Source: Colius striatus (lineage: Eukaryota; Chordata; Aves; Coliiformes; Coliidae). From it: DNA of 64,000 bases. Under the pieces are notes generated by a model. The model saw only the letters and a list, made by a program, of their open reading frames with translations, did no database searches and was not told the origin of the DNA. The stretch is taken from contig NC_084771.1 of the NCBI RefSeq assembly GCF_028858725.1, positions 2,632,915 to 2,696,914 on the forward strand, in the 5' to 3' direction. The position numbers and the translations under genes are program-made. Shown piece after piece: positions 49,322 to 62,099 of this stretch (within the stretch, counting starts at the first letter, position 1; each line of letters begins with the position of its first letter).

Positions 49322-50245
49322 TGCAACCCCTGTGTCCCCCCTAGCCCATCTCCACCGTGTCCCTGCCTCCCCCTTGTCCCCATTCCACCATGTCCCCCCA
49401 TGTCCCTCGTGTCCCTGTGTCTCCCCATGACCTCCCATGTCCCTCCCTCCATCTGTATGCCTCTGTCCCTCCTCCTATGTCCTCCTGCATCCCCCCATCC
49501 ATGTCCCTCTGTGTCCCCCTGCCCCATCCCCCCGTGTTCCCCTGTGTCTCCCCATGTCCCCTGTCCATATCCCCCCATCCATATCCCTCTGCACCTCCCC
49601 TGTGTCCCCACCCTCCCATGTCCCCATCCCCCCATGTCCCCCCACATCCCTCATGTCCTGTCCATGTCTCCCCTTGTCTTCCCACATCCCTACTTGTGTC
49701 CCTCCATCTGTGTCCCTCTGTCCCTCCCCATGCATCCTCCTGCATCCCCCCTGTCCGTGACCCCCGTCTCCCTATGTCCCCCTGCCCCATCCCCCGTGTT
49801 CCCCTGTGTCTCCCTGTATCCCCCCGTCCGGGTCCCCCCACGTCCCCCTACTCGTGTCCCTGTCCCCCTCGTGTCCCCATTGCACCATGTACCCCCACGT
49901 CCCTCCCCGTGTCCCTCCCCCAGCGTCCTCCCGTGTCCCCCCCGTCTCATCCATCTGCATCTCCCCGTGTTCCCCTCCGTGTCTTGCCGTGTCTCCCCCA
50001 TCCGGGTCCCTCCACATCTCCCTCGGTGTCCCTACCCCACTCGTGTCCCCATCCCACCGTGTCCCCCCGCGTCCCTCACATCCCCCCGTCCTCATCTCCC
50101 CGCATCCGTCTGTCTGTGCCCCCCGTGTCCCTCCCGCGCCCCCCCCGTCCATGTCCCTCCGTTTCCCCGTGTTCCCCTCCTTGTCCCCTCGTGTCCTCCC
50201 GTCCGTGTCCCCCCGTGTCCCCCAGTCCGTGCCCTCCCGTGTCTC
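49322..50245. repeat. C-rich minisatellite (gtgtccccctcatgtccc)
   Basis: Long irregular array of catgtccc, gtgtccctc, ccccatccatgtccctc words of about 18-24 bp. The plus strand is nearly G-poor and strongly pyrimidine-biased, and CpG rises towards the right end (ccgtgtcccc). Open frames within it are artefacts. Confidence 0.85.
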
Positions 50246-51250
50246 CCGCACGCCGTCAGCAGCGGGTGCCGGGCTCTGCCCGTGCGGTGCGGAGCCAGCA
50301 GAGGCCGCTGCAGCCGCGCGGCGGGGCCGGTCGGGTCGGTGCGGGAGCGGCTGCGGGGCCGGGGCCGGTCGGGACTGGTCGGGTTGGTGTGGGAGCGGCT
50401 GCGGGGCCGGGGCTGGTCAGGTCGGTGCGGGAGGGGGGCCGGGGCCGGTCAGGTCCGTGCGGGAGCGGCTGCGGAGCCAGTCGGGTCGGTGTGAGAGCGG
50501 CTGCGGGGCTGGGGCCAGTGGGGTCGGTGCGGGAGGGGGGCCGGGGCCGGTCAGATAGATGCGGGAGTGGCTGCGGGGCCAGTTGGGTCGGTGCGGGAGC
50601 AGCTGCGGGGCCGGGTCCGGTCGGGTCGGTGCGGGAGCGGCTGCGGGGCCGGGACCGGTCGGGTCGGTGCGGGAGCGGGGCTGGGGCCGGTCAGATAGGT
50701 GCGGGAGCGGCTGCGGGGCCAGTTGGGTCGGTGCGGGAGCGGCTGCGGGGCCGGGGCCGATCGGGTCGGTGCGGGAGGGGTGCCGGGGCCGGTCAGGTCC
50801 GTGTGGAAGTGGCTGCGGGGCCGGTCGGGTCGGTGCGGGAGCGGCTGCGGGGCCGGGGCCGGTCGGGTCGGTGCGGGAGCGGCTGCGGGGCCGGGGCCGG
50901 TCGGGTCGGTGCGGGAGCGGCTGCGGGGCCGGTCGGGTCGGTGCGGGAGCGGAGCCGGCGGTCGGGGCGCGGGGCTGCTGGAGCGGCCGCAGCCCGGAGC
51001 GCTCGGGTCGGAGCCTCGTCCGTGCCCGTTGCGGCGCTTCGTCCCGCCTCGTCCTGCCCCGCGCTCCTGCCGCTGCTCTGGCGGCCCGCGGCGTTAGAGC
51101 CCGTGGGCTTTGCGGCTCCGCTGCTGCGGGGTGCCCGGCCCGGGGCGGCTCCTGCCGTGTGCCCGGGTCGCTGCCGGCAGCGCAGGGGCTGTTCTGGTGT
51201 ATTCCAGGGGGAAAAAACACCCCAAAGCAGCAAACCCAGCCGCTCTCCCG
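50246..51250. promoter_or_regulatory. Orphan CpG island with an internal 38-bp minisatellite
   Basis: 50330-50955 holds about 17 copies of gtgcgggagcggctgcgggg + ccggggccggtcgggtcg (38 bp) with shorter variants. 50956-51200 is CpG-dense unique sequence. It looks like a promoter-type island, but no coding exon is recognised within the 13 kb to its right, nor a matching minus-strand exon before CNGA2. It may serve a gene outside the window or a noncoding transcript. Confidence 0.5.
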
Positions 51251-51621
51251 GCTTTAATCCGAGATCATCATCCGCTCGGGACGCCTGAAGCCTGCAGCCA
51301 AACGAGCGCAGCGGCTGGCAGTGCGGGTCCGGAGCCAAGGAGCCGTGGCTGGGCTGCCGGTGGGGTCAGCAGCAGCTCCGGGCTTTGCTCGGTGGGCAGG
51401 ACGGGCAGCCGCTGCAGCACAGCATGGCACAGCGCAGCTCCCGGCACAGCAGCGCCCGCAGGGCACGGCTCCTACAGCTCTGCCCGTGTGTCGGTACGGC
51501 CCTCTGCCCCGTGAGGCTCTGCTGGAGACAGGGGGCTGCCAAAGGCTGCTCCTCAGGGCTGGCAGCAGGGAGGAAGAGCCCAGCGTTGTCTGCTGTAGGG
51601 CTCAGAGGAGCACAGAGTCGT

Positions 51622-52405
51622 GTGGGGTGGAAAAGAACTTGAAGATCATCGAGCCCAACCCCTCAGCTCACACTGAGCTAAACCACAGCCCTCAGCACCT
51701 CATCTCTGTGTCTTGTGAGTATCTCCAGGGCTGGGGACTCCCCCACCTCCCTGGGCAGCCTGTGCCAGTGCTTAATAACCCTCTGGCTGAAAAGGTTCTT
51801 CCTCAGCTCCAATCTCAACCTCCCCTGGGGAACTTGAGCCCATTTCCTTGTGTCCTGTCATTCATCACTGGAGAGAAGAGACTGACCCTCACCTCAGTCC
51901 AACTCCACTTCAGGCAGCTGCAGAGAGGGCTCCTGTCTGCCCTCAGCCTCTTCTCCAGGCTCAACACCCCCATTCCCTCAGCCCCTCCCCAGCACCCTTG
52001 TGCTCCAGCCCCTTCCCCAGCTCTGGCCATGCTGCAGCCCCTCAGTGTCCTTGTACCCAGAACTGGACACAGTATTGGAGGTGCAGCCTCACCAGTGCCC
52101 AGGGGGACAATCCCCTCCTTGGCCCTGCTGCTCACACTGTTCCAGATCCAAGCCAGGATGCCCTTGGCCTTCTTGCCCACCTGGGCATGATGCTGGCTCA
52201 TGTTCAGCTGCTGTCAATTAACCTCCTCAGGTCTTTTTCTGCCCCAAGCCCACAGCATTGCCTGGGGTTGTTGTGACCCAAGGGCAGGACCTGGCCCTTG
52301 CCCATGTTGCACCTCATACAATTAGCCTCAGCCCATGGCTCCAGCCTGGCCAGGTCCCTCTGCAGACCCTTCCAGATCCACACAGCTTGGTGCCATCTGC
52401 ACATT
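51622..52405 (-). mobile_element. CR1 LINE fragment
   Basis: Complement of a CR1 3' end (gtggaaaagaacttgaagat...) through the RT C-terminal portion to cagcttggtgccatctgcac. About 780 bp, very like the CNGA2-intron copy. 5'-truncated and inactive. Confidence 0.9.
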
Positions 52406-52409
52406 CACT

Positions 52410-55400
52410 TCTGCTCAGCACCCTGCAGAGACTTTCCCACACACCACAGTACATTAATCTGCTTGCTCTGTGTATTATCAGTCGTTTCCTTCTTTTAGCT
52501 CTCTCTCACATTGCAAAAGATAATCCTCTGTGCAACTGCAGATTCCTCAGCTGTGTGTTGTGGCTGGGAGACACCAAGCACAGAGCAGACAGATTGACCT
52601 GCAGTGAGGCCAGAGCAGTGGCTATGGCTTGTCCTTCAGCAGGCAGCCACTCCTGCCCATGCCAGCTGACCAGGGAAGCCCCCTGACTTCTGCAGCAGAT
52701 GCTCTGTGCAAACCTGCTCCTACCAAAGATGCAAGTGCAGCACTCAGCTGCCTTTAGCAGGGCTGCATTCTGTACCAGAGGGCTGGCATTCTCAGGTAAA
52801 TCAACCACAAGTGCATTGAGTGGTGCTGGGTCTCCCCTCTCTCTGAGCAGCACTTCTAGGAATGAAACAATCATTGCTGGGTGATACCCAGGAAAAGCTC
52901 TCTCATCTGCCTCTGGGAGATGGAAGTGGCCATTTCCCAGCTGGGGCCTGCTGGGACACAATGCTGGCAGCTCCTGCCTCCTCACTGCCTGCTCTTTGCT
53001 TTTCTTCAGATGTTCACAAAGAGCACCTTTTAGAGACTGTGAGCAAGCCCCAAAACAGCCTCTTCTCCTTGGGCTGTGGAAGCAGGGCTGGAGACTGCAG
53101 CAGGGGAGACCCTCTGGGTTTGCCCCTTCTCCCAGAGCTAAGTTAGATCAGCAGGCTGCAAGTTTGGTTTGAGTTGGGGTTTTTTTGAGTGGGTCTGGCT
53201 TTGAGTCCAAAGTCTGGCATGAAGCCTGAAGCTGCTGAGTCTTGCAGCACAGCAGCTTGACCCTGGAGAGATCTGCTGTGCAGTGCCCAGAGGGGTGTGA
53301 AAGGCAGAGGCTGTGGGGATGGCTGGCTCGTGGCCCACTGGGATGCTCAGGGGCTGTGGCTGTGGTGTGTGGGATGGCAGTGGCAGCAGCAGGGCTGCTC
53401 CTGGTGCTGCTGCACTCGGTGGTGGTTGTTCTCCATGGTGCAGTGATTTGCTCTGCCCTGCTGACATCAGGGCTGGCTGAGCCCTGAGACCTCAGGGATG
53501 TGAAGCAGTGGACAAGCTCCAGGCTTGCTCTGTCTTCTTGACCACATCATTCCTGTTCTATGGGCTCAGATGGACCAAAGTCCCTTGAAAATCAGGAGCA
53601 GCTCCAAGCTCTTCAGCACAGGCTCTTCTGAGGGCTCCTTAGATGGCTTTGCCTCCCCCAGCTCCTGCCTCCTCTGCACCAGATGGGACCTGTGTGCTGC
53701 TGGTGCTGCCTTCCCAGCTGAGGCACTGCAAGCAGAGGGAGGCCACGAGCAGGATTCCACCTGTTCTCCAGGGACTGGGATGTTGGAGGTGGTGTGAAAG
53801 GTCACCAGGCTGCTGTGTAGCTGCTCCCTAGATGGATTGCTCATGGCTGGCTGGATTCAGTAGCTCAGAAATCAAAGCACTGCCTGCAGGTGTGAGTGGG
53901 GTTTCAAAGAGAGGTCTGTGCACTCAGCTGGGTCTCACAGTCCCTGGGAGGTGCTGGATGTGCCAGGGCTGCTCCTGGGAAATGGCTGGTGAGGACAGCC
54001 ACCAGCCCAGGAGCTGCTGCCAAGGGCAGTTTGGTGGTGCCAGGCAGTGTGTGTTTTCTTTGCAGCAGCTGATTAGACTGTGAGGACCTTCCTGAGATGT
54101 TTCAGTGAGGTGTGGGCTGCCCTTTGGAGGGGAAGGTTGGTGCCAAGCACATCCAGACCAGTGGGTGCTCAGTCCTGGGTTTGTCAAGCCCACTGTCACC
54201 CCTGTTTTTGTGTAGGGTCTCAGTGTGGCATGGGACAGCATCATCAACCCCACAAGCACCTTCCCATGAGGAGCAGAGCTGAAGTGGATGACCATTGCAC
54301 CCTTCTTGCAGGAGGCTGCAGACATGGGCAGGTCCAGCTCAGGCTCTCTGTGGGCTCCCATGCCAACTGTCTCACTTGCTCCCCTCCTCCTCCTCCCTGG
54401 TTGGAATTACCAGGGTGCTGCCTCCTCCTCCTCAGTTAAACAAGCAGAAGTACCCTTTCCTTCCTGAATCAGAGCATGTGTTGCCATGACAGCAGCTCAG
54501 GGCAATGGGTGAGCAGGAGGTGAAGCCACCTCAACCATCTCCCTTGAAGGGAGGGAGTGACAACCCTGGGATGCCTTCCCACCACCCTTTGTCCCCCTGA
54601 CCCATCAGAGCCCCTGAGGGTGAAGGCTTTCTTGTCCCATCATGGGGCTCTCCCTGGTGCCCTCCTCAGGTGGTCTCCTGAGAGAGCAGGCTGGCAGACC
54701 ATGGGGCAAAGGCTCAAGCTGAGAGAGTGGTCAGTAAATCATTTGGTGCAGGGTGGGGATTGGGAGAGCTGAGCAGGCTGTGCCTGTTGCTGGGAGCCCC
54801 ATGGTGCAGGTAAGCTGTGCCAGGGCAGCATGAGGTGTAGGAGCCAGGCAGCTGTGGCAGGGTCTGAGTCAGGTCTTGGGTCCAGGCTGGGTGACAGTGG
54901 CACAGGACTGGCTGCTTCTTCCAGCCTGTGGGATGGAGTTGGTTTATGTGAGAGCCTGCAGAGCCAGAGCCTGCAAGGAGGGATGTTTGTGGACTGTAGG
55001 TCTTCTTCTCTCTCCTTTCTCTGAGGCTTCAGTCACCCTTTTCCCCTCCTTACCTCAAGCAACTCTTTTTTTTCCCCTGGACCTCCTAAACACTGCTTTT
55101 TGGTCTCAGCCACATGTCACATTACATCTTCTGGACTAGAGGGAGCAGGGGAGGGAGGAGAAATACAGCAGAAGATTTAGGCTTATCCTTCTTGGAGGCA
55201 GATAATGTCTGCAACAGAGTGAATCCCTGTCCCTGCCTGCCTGGATTACCTGCTGCAGCACCTTTGATCTCCAGCACTGTGATCTCTGTGTGTGGTGAGG
55301 GATGAGGGGGGAGGGAGATGGCACCCCTGGCCCTCCCTGTGTCTGGCTGTGCTCTAGGAAGCAGTGCCTGGGTGCTTTGTGAGGCAGGATGGTCTGCAAT

Positions 55401-58400
55401 AACTCAGGTAGAGCAGGCTGCTGCCTGGGGAAAGCAAAATAGGCTGGAAGAGGCAGAGAAGAAAGAGCCTGAGTGAGTGTGTGCAGTCCCCTGTGGCTTT
55501 CCCTGGAGGAAGGAGGTGAAGATCCTCCTGGGATGTGGGTGCAAACCTTGTTGAGGAGGCTGCCAGGGCAGTTTTGAAGGTAAGAAGTTTGGAAGGTATG
55601 CTGGCACTTCTCTGGGAAGCTGCTGGAGCAGATCCAGAGGAAGAGTCCTTGCCTGCAGGATCATCCTCGCTTCCGAGCCCTCAGATGGTGCTGCTGCACT
55701 TGGGTACCCTGCTCCCTTTGTCATCTAGGCCATGGTGGCATCTGCTTGGTGTGTGTGATCAGAGGGATGGGGAGCAAGCTTCCAGCCCCAGTTGCTGGCT
55801 CTTTTCCCACCCCATGAGGACAGCTGTCAGGAGCTACACAAAGCAGGGACTGGGGAGATGGTGACACGGATAATGCAGGGAGACAGAGCTCCAGTTTCTC
55901 ACCTCATGGGTGGCTGTGGGTGCCTCTTAGTCTATTCATAGCTCTGCCACTGGCAGAGTGCTGTCTAGATGCTCTTCCCTTGGCTTGTCTCTTGAGACAC
56001 AAAGTTTTTGCTCATGTTGAGAAGCAGGATCCAGCAGCCTCCTCCTCTCCTGGCAGACCCACGCTGGCCAGGCACAGGCAGCCTCAGCTCCTGGCTTGTC
56101 ATAAGCACCTTCTGCATCTCATGGATGGGATGGAACTGCTGAGAGAAACCTAACCAGAGCCATGAGGACCTGTTGATGGTCTCCATCTCCCCTGCTCCCC
56201 TTCCCATGTGAGCTGTGGGTGCTGGCTTTGGTGCTCAACATCATCATGTTGTAGCAGAGAGGGTTCAGTGGTGTGCAGAATGGATGAGCTGGGGACCTCC
56301 TAGGCTGGAAGTTATCTGAGTTTGGTGGCTCCAGACACTCTCCCAGTCCTGCATGTGCCTGGGCAACATCCACTGTGTGCTAGCAGATGGCTTGGCAGGT
56401 GTGAAGGTCAGAAGGGACTGAAAGCAGTAACCTTTGAGTGTGCTGTGCCACTGGTGTGGAAACACATCCCAGTTGTGCTTTCCTTCCAGTGCAGGGTCTT
56501 TGCCTACCATCAGGCTTTAAAATGCATGGGGCATGCCAAGCTGCAGTGGGAATTCACTGGAGCTGATGTCAAACCTTGGAGACTTCTCTGTTGCAAAGTC
56601 AGGACCCTGTGCCTTGGGGACAGTGCATTGTAGGAGCAGGTTTGGAAGAGCAGGAGAGCCTTTTGCATGGTAAGAAGTCACAGGGAGTAAGGATACACTT
56701 GTCTGGAGCAACACAGCACTGCTGTCCCCTCCTCTCCCAGGCTCCTCATCCCTCTTTGCCCACTGCCTTGCTTCAAGTAGTTTTGAATGCCACATGGATC
56801 AATACTTTTAATTAGCTGCCATTGCTCATTTCTGCTCTTCTGCTTGGGCAAGCAAATTAAAAGTGAGCATGTTGTGTGGATGTGGACTTGCTGCCCTGGG
56901 TGGGCTGTAAGCTCAGGCTGTTTCTTGCCCCTGGGAGGACTGGGAGGCTGCCAGGCACTGGGACAGGAGCTGGGGGAAGGCATGCAAAGAAGGTGGAAGA
57001 AATGCCTGGCTTGTTTGGGGTGCTGGGGGGAGCTGGGCAAAAGTGCCCAAGCTTGAGATGAGGGACCTAGGGCCACTCAGCTCTCTGGCTGGTGGCCAAG
57101 CTCCTCCATATCCCTCCAGCTGATTTTCATGGTGACTGAGAATCACAGGATCTCAAGGGTTGGAAGGTGCAGCTGGTGGAGGCACACAGAGGGGCTTTGC
57201 AGGCAGCCCCATGCTGTGCCAGGTTTGGACATTGCACAGTGGGGCAGAAGCTGGGGGGCTGTCAGGCCCATGCCAGCCTTCAGGATGGTACATGTCACAT
57301 CTCCCCAAGGGACATCCCAGAGTTGGCTGCAGGAGCACTTGGGGACAGAGCCTGCCTGGAGCTGCTGTGGGGCTGAGCTCTTGCTCACAGACACCCTGCA
57401 CTCAGCTGTTCCTCCAGCCCAGCTCAGCTGCTGTGGGCAGATCTGTGGTGCCTCAGCAGCTCCAGGTCACATCAAAAGGCTCCTGCTGATTCCCATTGCT
57501 GGGAGCTGCTGCAGGGGCTTAGTGTGGTGTGATGGCCTCAAGGGCTTCTGCCACCTGGTGACATGGGTCCAGGGGGCAGAGCTGCAAGGGCTCAGCTCTC
57601 TGCCCTGAGAAGGCTGTCTGTGAAAGGAGTGCTGGTGAGCCATGGAGGGGATGGCAGCTCCCTGCATCCCACCTGCCCCAGGGAGCAGAGCTGGGGGAGG
57701 GGGGGATGTTACCTACCCAAAGCCAACCCCACCTTCTGAACACCAAACCCAGAATGGATGGTTAGTCAGGGAAAAGCTTTTACCAATCCAAACTGCAACA
57801 CCCAGCAGTTGTTATTAGTCCAGTTACAGTGATGGCCACACTGACAGGCTGTCGATCCTGCAATCAATACCTAACAGATGCCATCAGCAGTGCTGCACTT
57901 ACAAGCTGCTCTGCAAGCAAAACCCTGGTTTTCCCTTATGCCTCTGGCTCTGGGCTGCCCCTGAGTGTCTGGAGGTGCAGGTGGTGGGGCAATGAGCCTT
58001 CACCCTCCTCAGCTCTTTGCCAATGTGCTTTTGCTGTGTGTGTGTGTGTGTGTGGTGTTTCTTCCTCCTCTCACCTGAGCCCACTCAGGGCTGGGTTTGT
58101 GTGTTTTCCAACAGGTCTCATGCTCAGCTCTGTGTCCACTGGTCTGTGAGTTCACATTGCATCTGACTTGACTGCATCTGATGCCCTGCATGTACACAGG
58201 ACATCTGCTCTCTCATGTTTCTCTTAGCCCTGGGAGGGGTTTTGCTCAGCTCCCAAGCTTGCATTGGGATCTGTGAGATGTGAGTAGCTCTGGGGTCTTT
58301 GACATCATCTTGGAGGTTTATTGTGCAGCTTATTGAGGGGCCTCAGGTCATTCACCTGCTGTATAAACAGGTGTTTATACTCCACAATGGACCTTCTGTA

Positions 58401-59800
58401 CTCCCCCCCCCTGCCCTGGCAGTCACTTCTCCCTCCTCCCCAGGCTCTGGTCCCTGGCTGAGGGCTGTCCCAAGCATCTGTCCCTGAGCCACTCCTCACA
58501 TCCTCAGTGGGCTCATGAGTTGCAAGGGCCCAGGCTTGGCTCATGCCCAGCTCCCAGCCTGTGTAAATGATTCTTGTGTGCTGCTGCAGGCTCTGCTCCC
58601 AGCCAGAGCCAGTGCATGGTTTGCCCTGGGCTGTGCCAGTTGTGGTCCCTGCATGGGTCCTGCCCTCCAGAAAGACTGGCAGGAGCAGGACAAGTTCCAT
58701 GTGGAGCTGCTTCATCATGCTCAGGGCTGGAAGAGGACCCAGCACCTAGGCTCTCCTGCCTGCTCTGCAGCTCTCCTTGAGAAAAGGCTTCAGGAGCCCT
58801 GCCAGCTCCCCATGCTTTCCCTGCCTGCTTGCCTGGGATACACTGAGTCTAATTCCTCCTCAGCTCCCTGTGATCCCTGCAATGCTCCTAAATTTGGGGC
58901 TGTTCTATATCCTGCTACCTGGGTAGTGTCTGTTCTGAGATTTCCTGCTGTGGCCACCTACTGCAGCATCTCCCTGGCAGTAAATTGAACTGCAAGGCTT
59001 CTCCTGTGCAAAGTCCTGCCTTGTGCTGGTGCTCTCTGCTTTCTGCTAGTGCACTGGCCTTGAACAGAAAACCCCATTAGGAAAATACAAACACAGTGTG
59101 GAATGCAAACCCTTGAATGTAGGCAGGAGGTAAAATGTGGCCTGACAGTTCCTTTGGCTTGTCAGAGCCCTGGAGTGATGGATGCCAGTGGGCTGCTGTC
59201 TTTAGAAATGACCTTTTGTGAAAGACAAATTGAGGGGAAATGTCTCATGAACAAAAAAACCCAACCCAACCAAACCCAAGCCTGCAAAGCAGCAGTTTAT
59301 GAATATCCTTCAGCTGCAAATGCAATGGCAAAGGCTCCCTGTAAGCTGACCTTGGCTTGATTGCTTTCTGTCAGACTCCAAGGGCATAGCTTGTGCTTGC
59401 TGTGAGGACTCAGACTGATGGACCTGCTTGCATGGACTGGGATTCCTTTTCCCTTCTCCAACCTCAGATCTTGGCCTGGGAGGACAGCCAGGCTCTGCTG
59501 CTGCTACACCTCAGGCTGAGACACTTTCCCAGCTGCTCATCAGTGCAGCTCTTGCTCCAGCACAGGACACTTTGTGTTGGTTTGTGCCACAGCAGCTCGT
59601 GGCTTTGCCAGGCAGCGTTGGGCATGCTGGGTGCTGCCATGCTCCTGGCTGGGTCTGCACCCTCCCAGCCCTACAGATGGGTGCAGGGGAGGGGGTCTGG
59701 TCAGCTGGAGGGGCCCTGGGCTAAGCTCAGCTTCTTCAAAGGCACTGCTGGAGCGAATCCCAGTGCCTGAGGCCTCCCCTCCCCATGGCACTTCACTGCC
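52410..59800. other. Long intergenic stretch, no gene recognised
   Basis: About 7.4 kb of average-composition sequence. All frames are short and I recognise no protein family or conserved exon. Minor items are a worn CR1 3'-end remnant in complement at about 57137-57180 (gagaatcacaggatctcaag), a (TG)n at 58036-58053, a C-run at 58405 and an A/C-rich stretch near 59253-59282. Confidence 0.5.
58036..58053. repeat. (TG)n microsatellite
   Basis: Nine TG units within ttttgctgtgtgtgtgtg and beyond. No other feature is nearby. Confidence 0.9.
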
Positions 59801-59802
59801 TG

Positions 59803-60242
59803 CATGGAATGGAATGGAATGGAATAGAATAGAAAGAATGGAATGGAATAGAATAGAATAGAAAGAATGGAATGGAATGGAATGGAATGGAATGGAATAG
59901 AATAGAATAGAATGGAATGGAATGGAATGGAATGGAATGGAATAGAATGGAATGGAATGGAATGGAATGCAATGGAATAGAATAGAATGGAATGGAATGG
60001 AATGGAATAGAATAGAAAGAATGGAATGGAATGGGATGGAATGGAATGGAATGGAATGGAATGGAATGGAATGGAATGGAATAGAATGGAATGGAATGGA
60101 ATGAAATGGAATAGAATAGAATGGAATGGAATGGAATAGAATAGAAAGAATGGAATGGAATGGAATGGAATGGAATGGAATAGAATAGAATAGAATAGAA
60201 TAGAATAGAATAGAATGGAATGGAATGGAATGGAATGGAATG
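59803..60242. repeat. (GGAAT)n/(AGAAT)n satellite-like array
   Basis: About 88 pentamers, mainly ggaat, with blocks of agaat and a recurrent agaaagaatgg interruption at several places. The right end runs without a break into ggtaggggttggaagggacc, the complement of a CR1 3' end. It therefore sits exactly where the CR1 3'-terminal short repeats should be. Confidence 0.95.
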
Positions 60243-60335
60243 GTAGGGGTTGGAAGGGACCTTTAGAGATCATCTAGTCCAAACCCCCCTGCAGAAGCAG
60301 GTCCCACCTAGATGAGCTGACATAGGATTAGGTTG
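60243..60335 (-). mobile_element. CR1 3'-terminal fragment joined to the pentamer array
   Basis: Complement of the last 90 bp or so of CR1 (ggggttggaagggacctttagagatcatctagtcc in two runs). It is heavily 5'-truncated. Its 3' end abuts the pentamer array at 60242. Confidence 0.85.
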
Positions 60336-60339
60336 CATA

Positions 60340-61545
60340 AACCCTTACCCTTCCTTCCCAGCCTGTTCTGTTTCTGGAGTGGATCAGCTTTACACTGTGG
60401 GATCTTCAAAGAGTTACTGAGTTGTATTGATGTTGTGAATGTTCTCTGCAAACTCAGGGAAATTGCCAGATGAATATTTGATGAGGCTAATTAAGGCTGA
60501 GCTCCTGCCACACTCCTCCTCCCCCTTCTCTCTGTTCTCTCTGCAGTGGGGATGTTTGGTTTCCCCACAGCCCTTGTCAGGCTGGCCACAAACCAGATGT
60601 GGCCTGTGTTGGGGCACAGCAGCTTTTAGAACAAGCAAGTCAGCCTGAGGAGCCTGTGAAACCATGATTTGCTGTGGGGCAGGTGTCTGTGCCACCTTCC
60701 TGCATTCGTATTCTCATCTCCTGGTTTTCTCCTGGGGCTTGCTATGAAGCCACAGATTTTTCAGAGTCTTGGTTCTGCACAGGTGAGACTGAAGCTGGTT
60801 CCAGCCTTTGGCTGCTGTAGCTGTTAGTTCAGACAAGAGCTGGTGCTTTTGGGGAAGCCTGGAAGGATTTCCTCACCACATGGGAGCTGCTCTCAGGCAG
60901 TTAAGCTGGAAGTTACTCATGACAACTGCAGCGTTTCACATGGTGTGAACTTGGGAGGCAGGAGAGGGAAAAGCTGCTGGGACCATCTCACTGAAGGTGA
61001 CACATGTCTGAGAAAGTGAGACTCATGACCTGAGGCTGCAGAGCTTTTCCATTCCATCACACAGCAACATTGGAGGTGCCAAGGAGCTCACAGTGGAAAC
61101 AAGGGCAATAATGAGCTGTTTGAAAGGGAGGAGAGGCTGCATTTGGCACAGCAGGATCTGGCTCTTCTCACCTTGCTCTGCTGCTGGAGATGGGGCAAGA
61201 AGGTGTGAGAAGAGGGATCTGGTGAGTGCCTGGCTCCTGCTGGAGCCTGGATGGAGCATCCCCCTGGGACAGCAATGGAATCCAGTCAGCACTACCCATC
61301 CAAGCCTCAGTTCTGCCTGGGAGCACAGCAGAGAGCACCAAGCAGGGCTGCAGTGAGGCTCTTGCATGGGAATTGCAAGGATGCACCTTCACAGCCCACC
61401 AACTTGCAAAGAGCATAGGAGTGATGGGTTTTAGAGCATCCAAAGCCACACATAAACCCTCTTTGCATCCCATCCCTTTTTTCTGACCTTCCCAAAAGCC
61501 ATCAGGGCCTCTTAAATAAGGTTTTGCCCTTTGCAGCCTCACTGT
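60340..61545. other. Intergenic sequence, nothing recognised
   Basis: About 1.2 kb between the CR1 fragment and the LTR. No gene, repeat array or regulatory motif of note. Confidence 0.4.
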
Positions 61546-61546
61546 T

Positions 61547-62056
61547 TGTCCCAGTTTTGACTGGGACAGAGTTAATTTTCTCCCTAGGAGCTGGCACAGG
61601 CTGGTTTGGATTTAGTGTGAGAAGGATGCTGATAGCACACTGAGGTTCAATTGTTGCTGTGGAGTGCTTATCCTAAGCAAAGGGTGTTTCACTTTCCTGT
61701 GCTGTGGGGATGAGGAGGTACACCAGAAGCTGGGAAGGAGCATGGCCAGGAGAGCTGAGCCCAGCCAGCCACAGGCTATTCCATGCCCTGGGCCATCATG
61801 GGCAGTGTGTGACCTGGGGGAGCTGGTGGGGCATCCCTCAGCACCTGCTCAGCCACTGCTTTGGGCACCACTTGGCTTTCCTGTGGTTTTAATTCACTCT
61901 CTTGTTCTCTTCCTTTTCATTGCTATTATTATCCCTATGCTTTCTTTGTATTTGAATGATGAAACTGTTCTTAACCCTTGCATTTCACTTGTATTCAGTC
62001 GCCCCCAGCAAGTGGCTGAGTGGTGCTGGGCTGTTGTCTGGGGTTCAACCACAACA
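61547..62056 (+). mobile_element. Solo LTR of an avian endogenous retrovirus (ERVL/ERV3-like)
   Basis: A segment of about 510 bp opens tgtcccagttttgactggga and closes ggttcaaccacaaca, the TG...CA ends and flanking words of a common avian LTR family. Internal landmarks fit: gagttaattttctccctag, a middle tataless GC part and an AT-rich ttattattatccc segment. No internal viral region or partner LTR is in the window, so it is a solitary LTR left by recombination. It looks old and worn. A CR1 follows 40-50 bp to the right. Family name is from memory of the consensus. Confidence 0.75.
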
Positions 62057-62099
62057 CTGGTGGTGTCTTTTCACTGTGAAGGCAACTTCCAACTGGACT

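Noticed and set aside
49229-51288. 643- and 421-codon frames
   Set aside because: Pro/Ser/Cys- or Arg/Gly-rich translation of the C-rich and 38-bp arrays; no protein family.
52506-52985. 159-codon minus-strand frame with a protein-like look
   Set aside because: No family recognised, no codon or splice support, and nothing around it suggests a gene. Left unannotated.
59803-60242. Human satellite II/III contamination as the source of the GGAAT array
   Set aside because: It runs seamlessly into a bird CR1 end and contains AGAAT blocks fitting that tail, so it belongs to this genome.
59701-60273. 190-codon Phe/Ser/Ile-rich frame
   Set aside because: Translation of the pentamer array.
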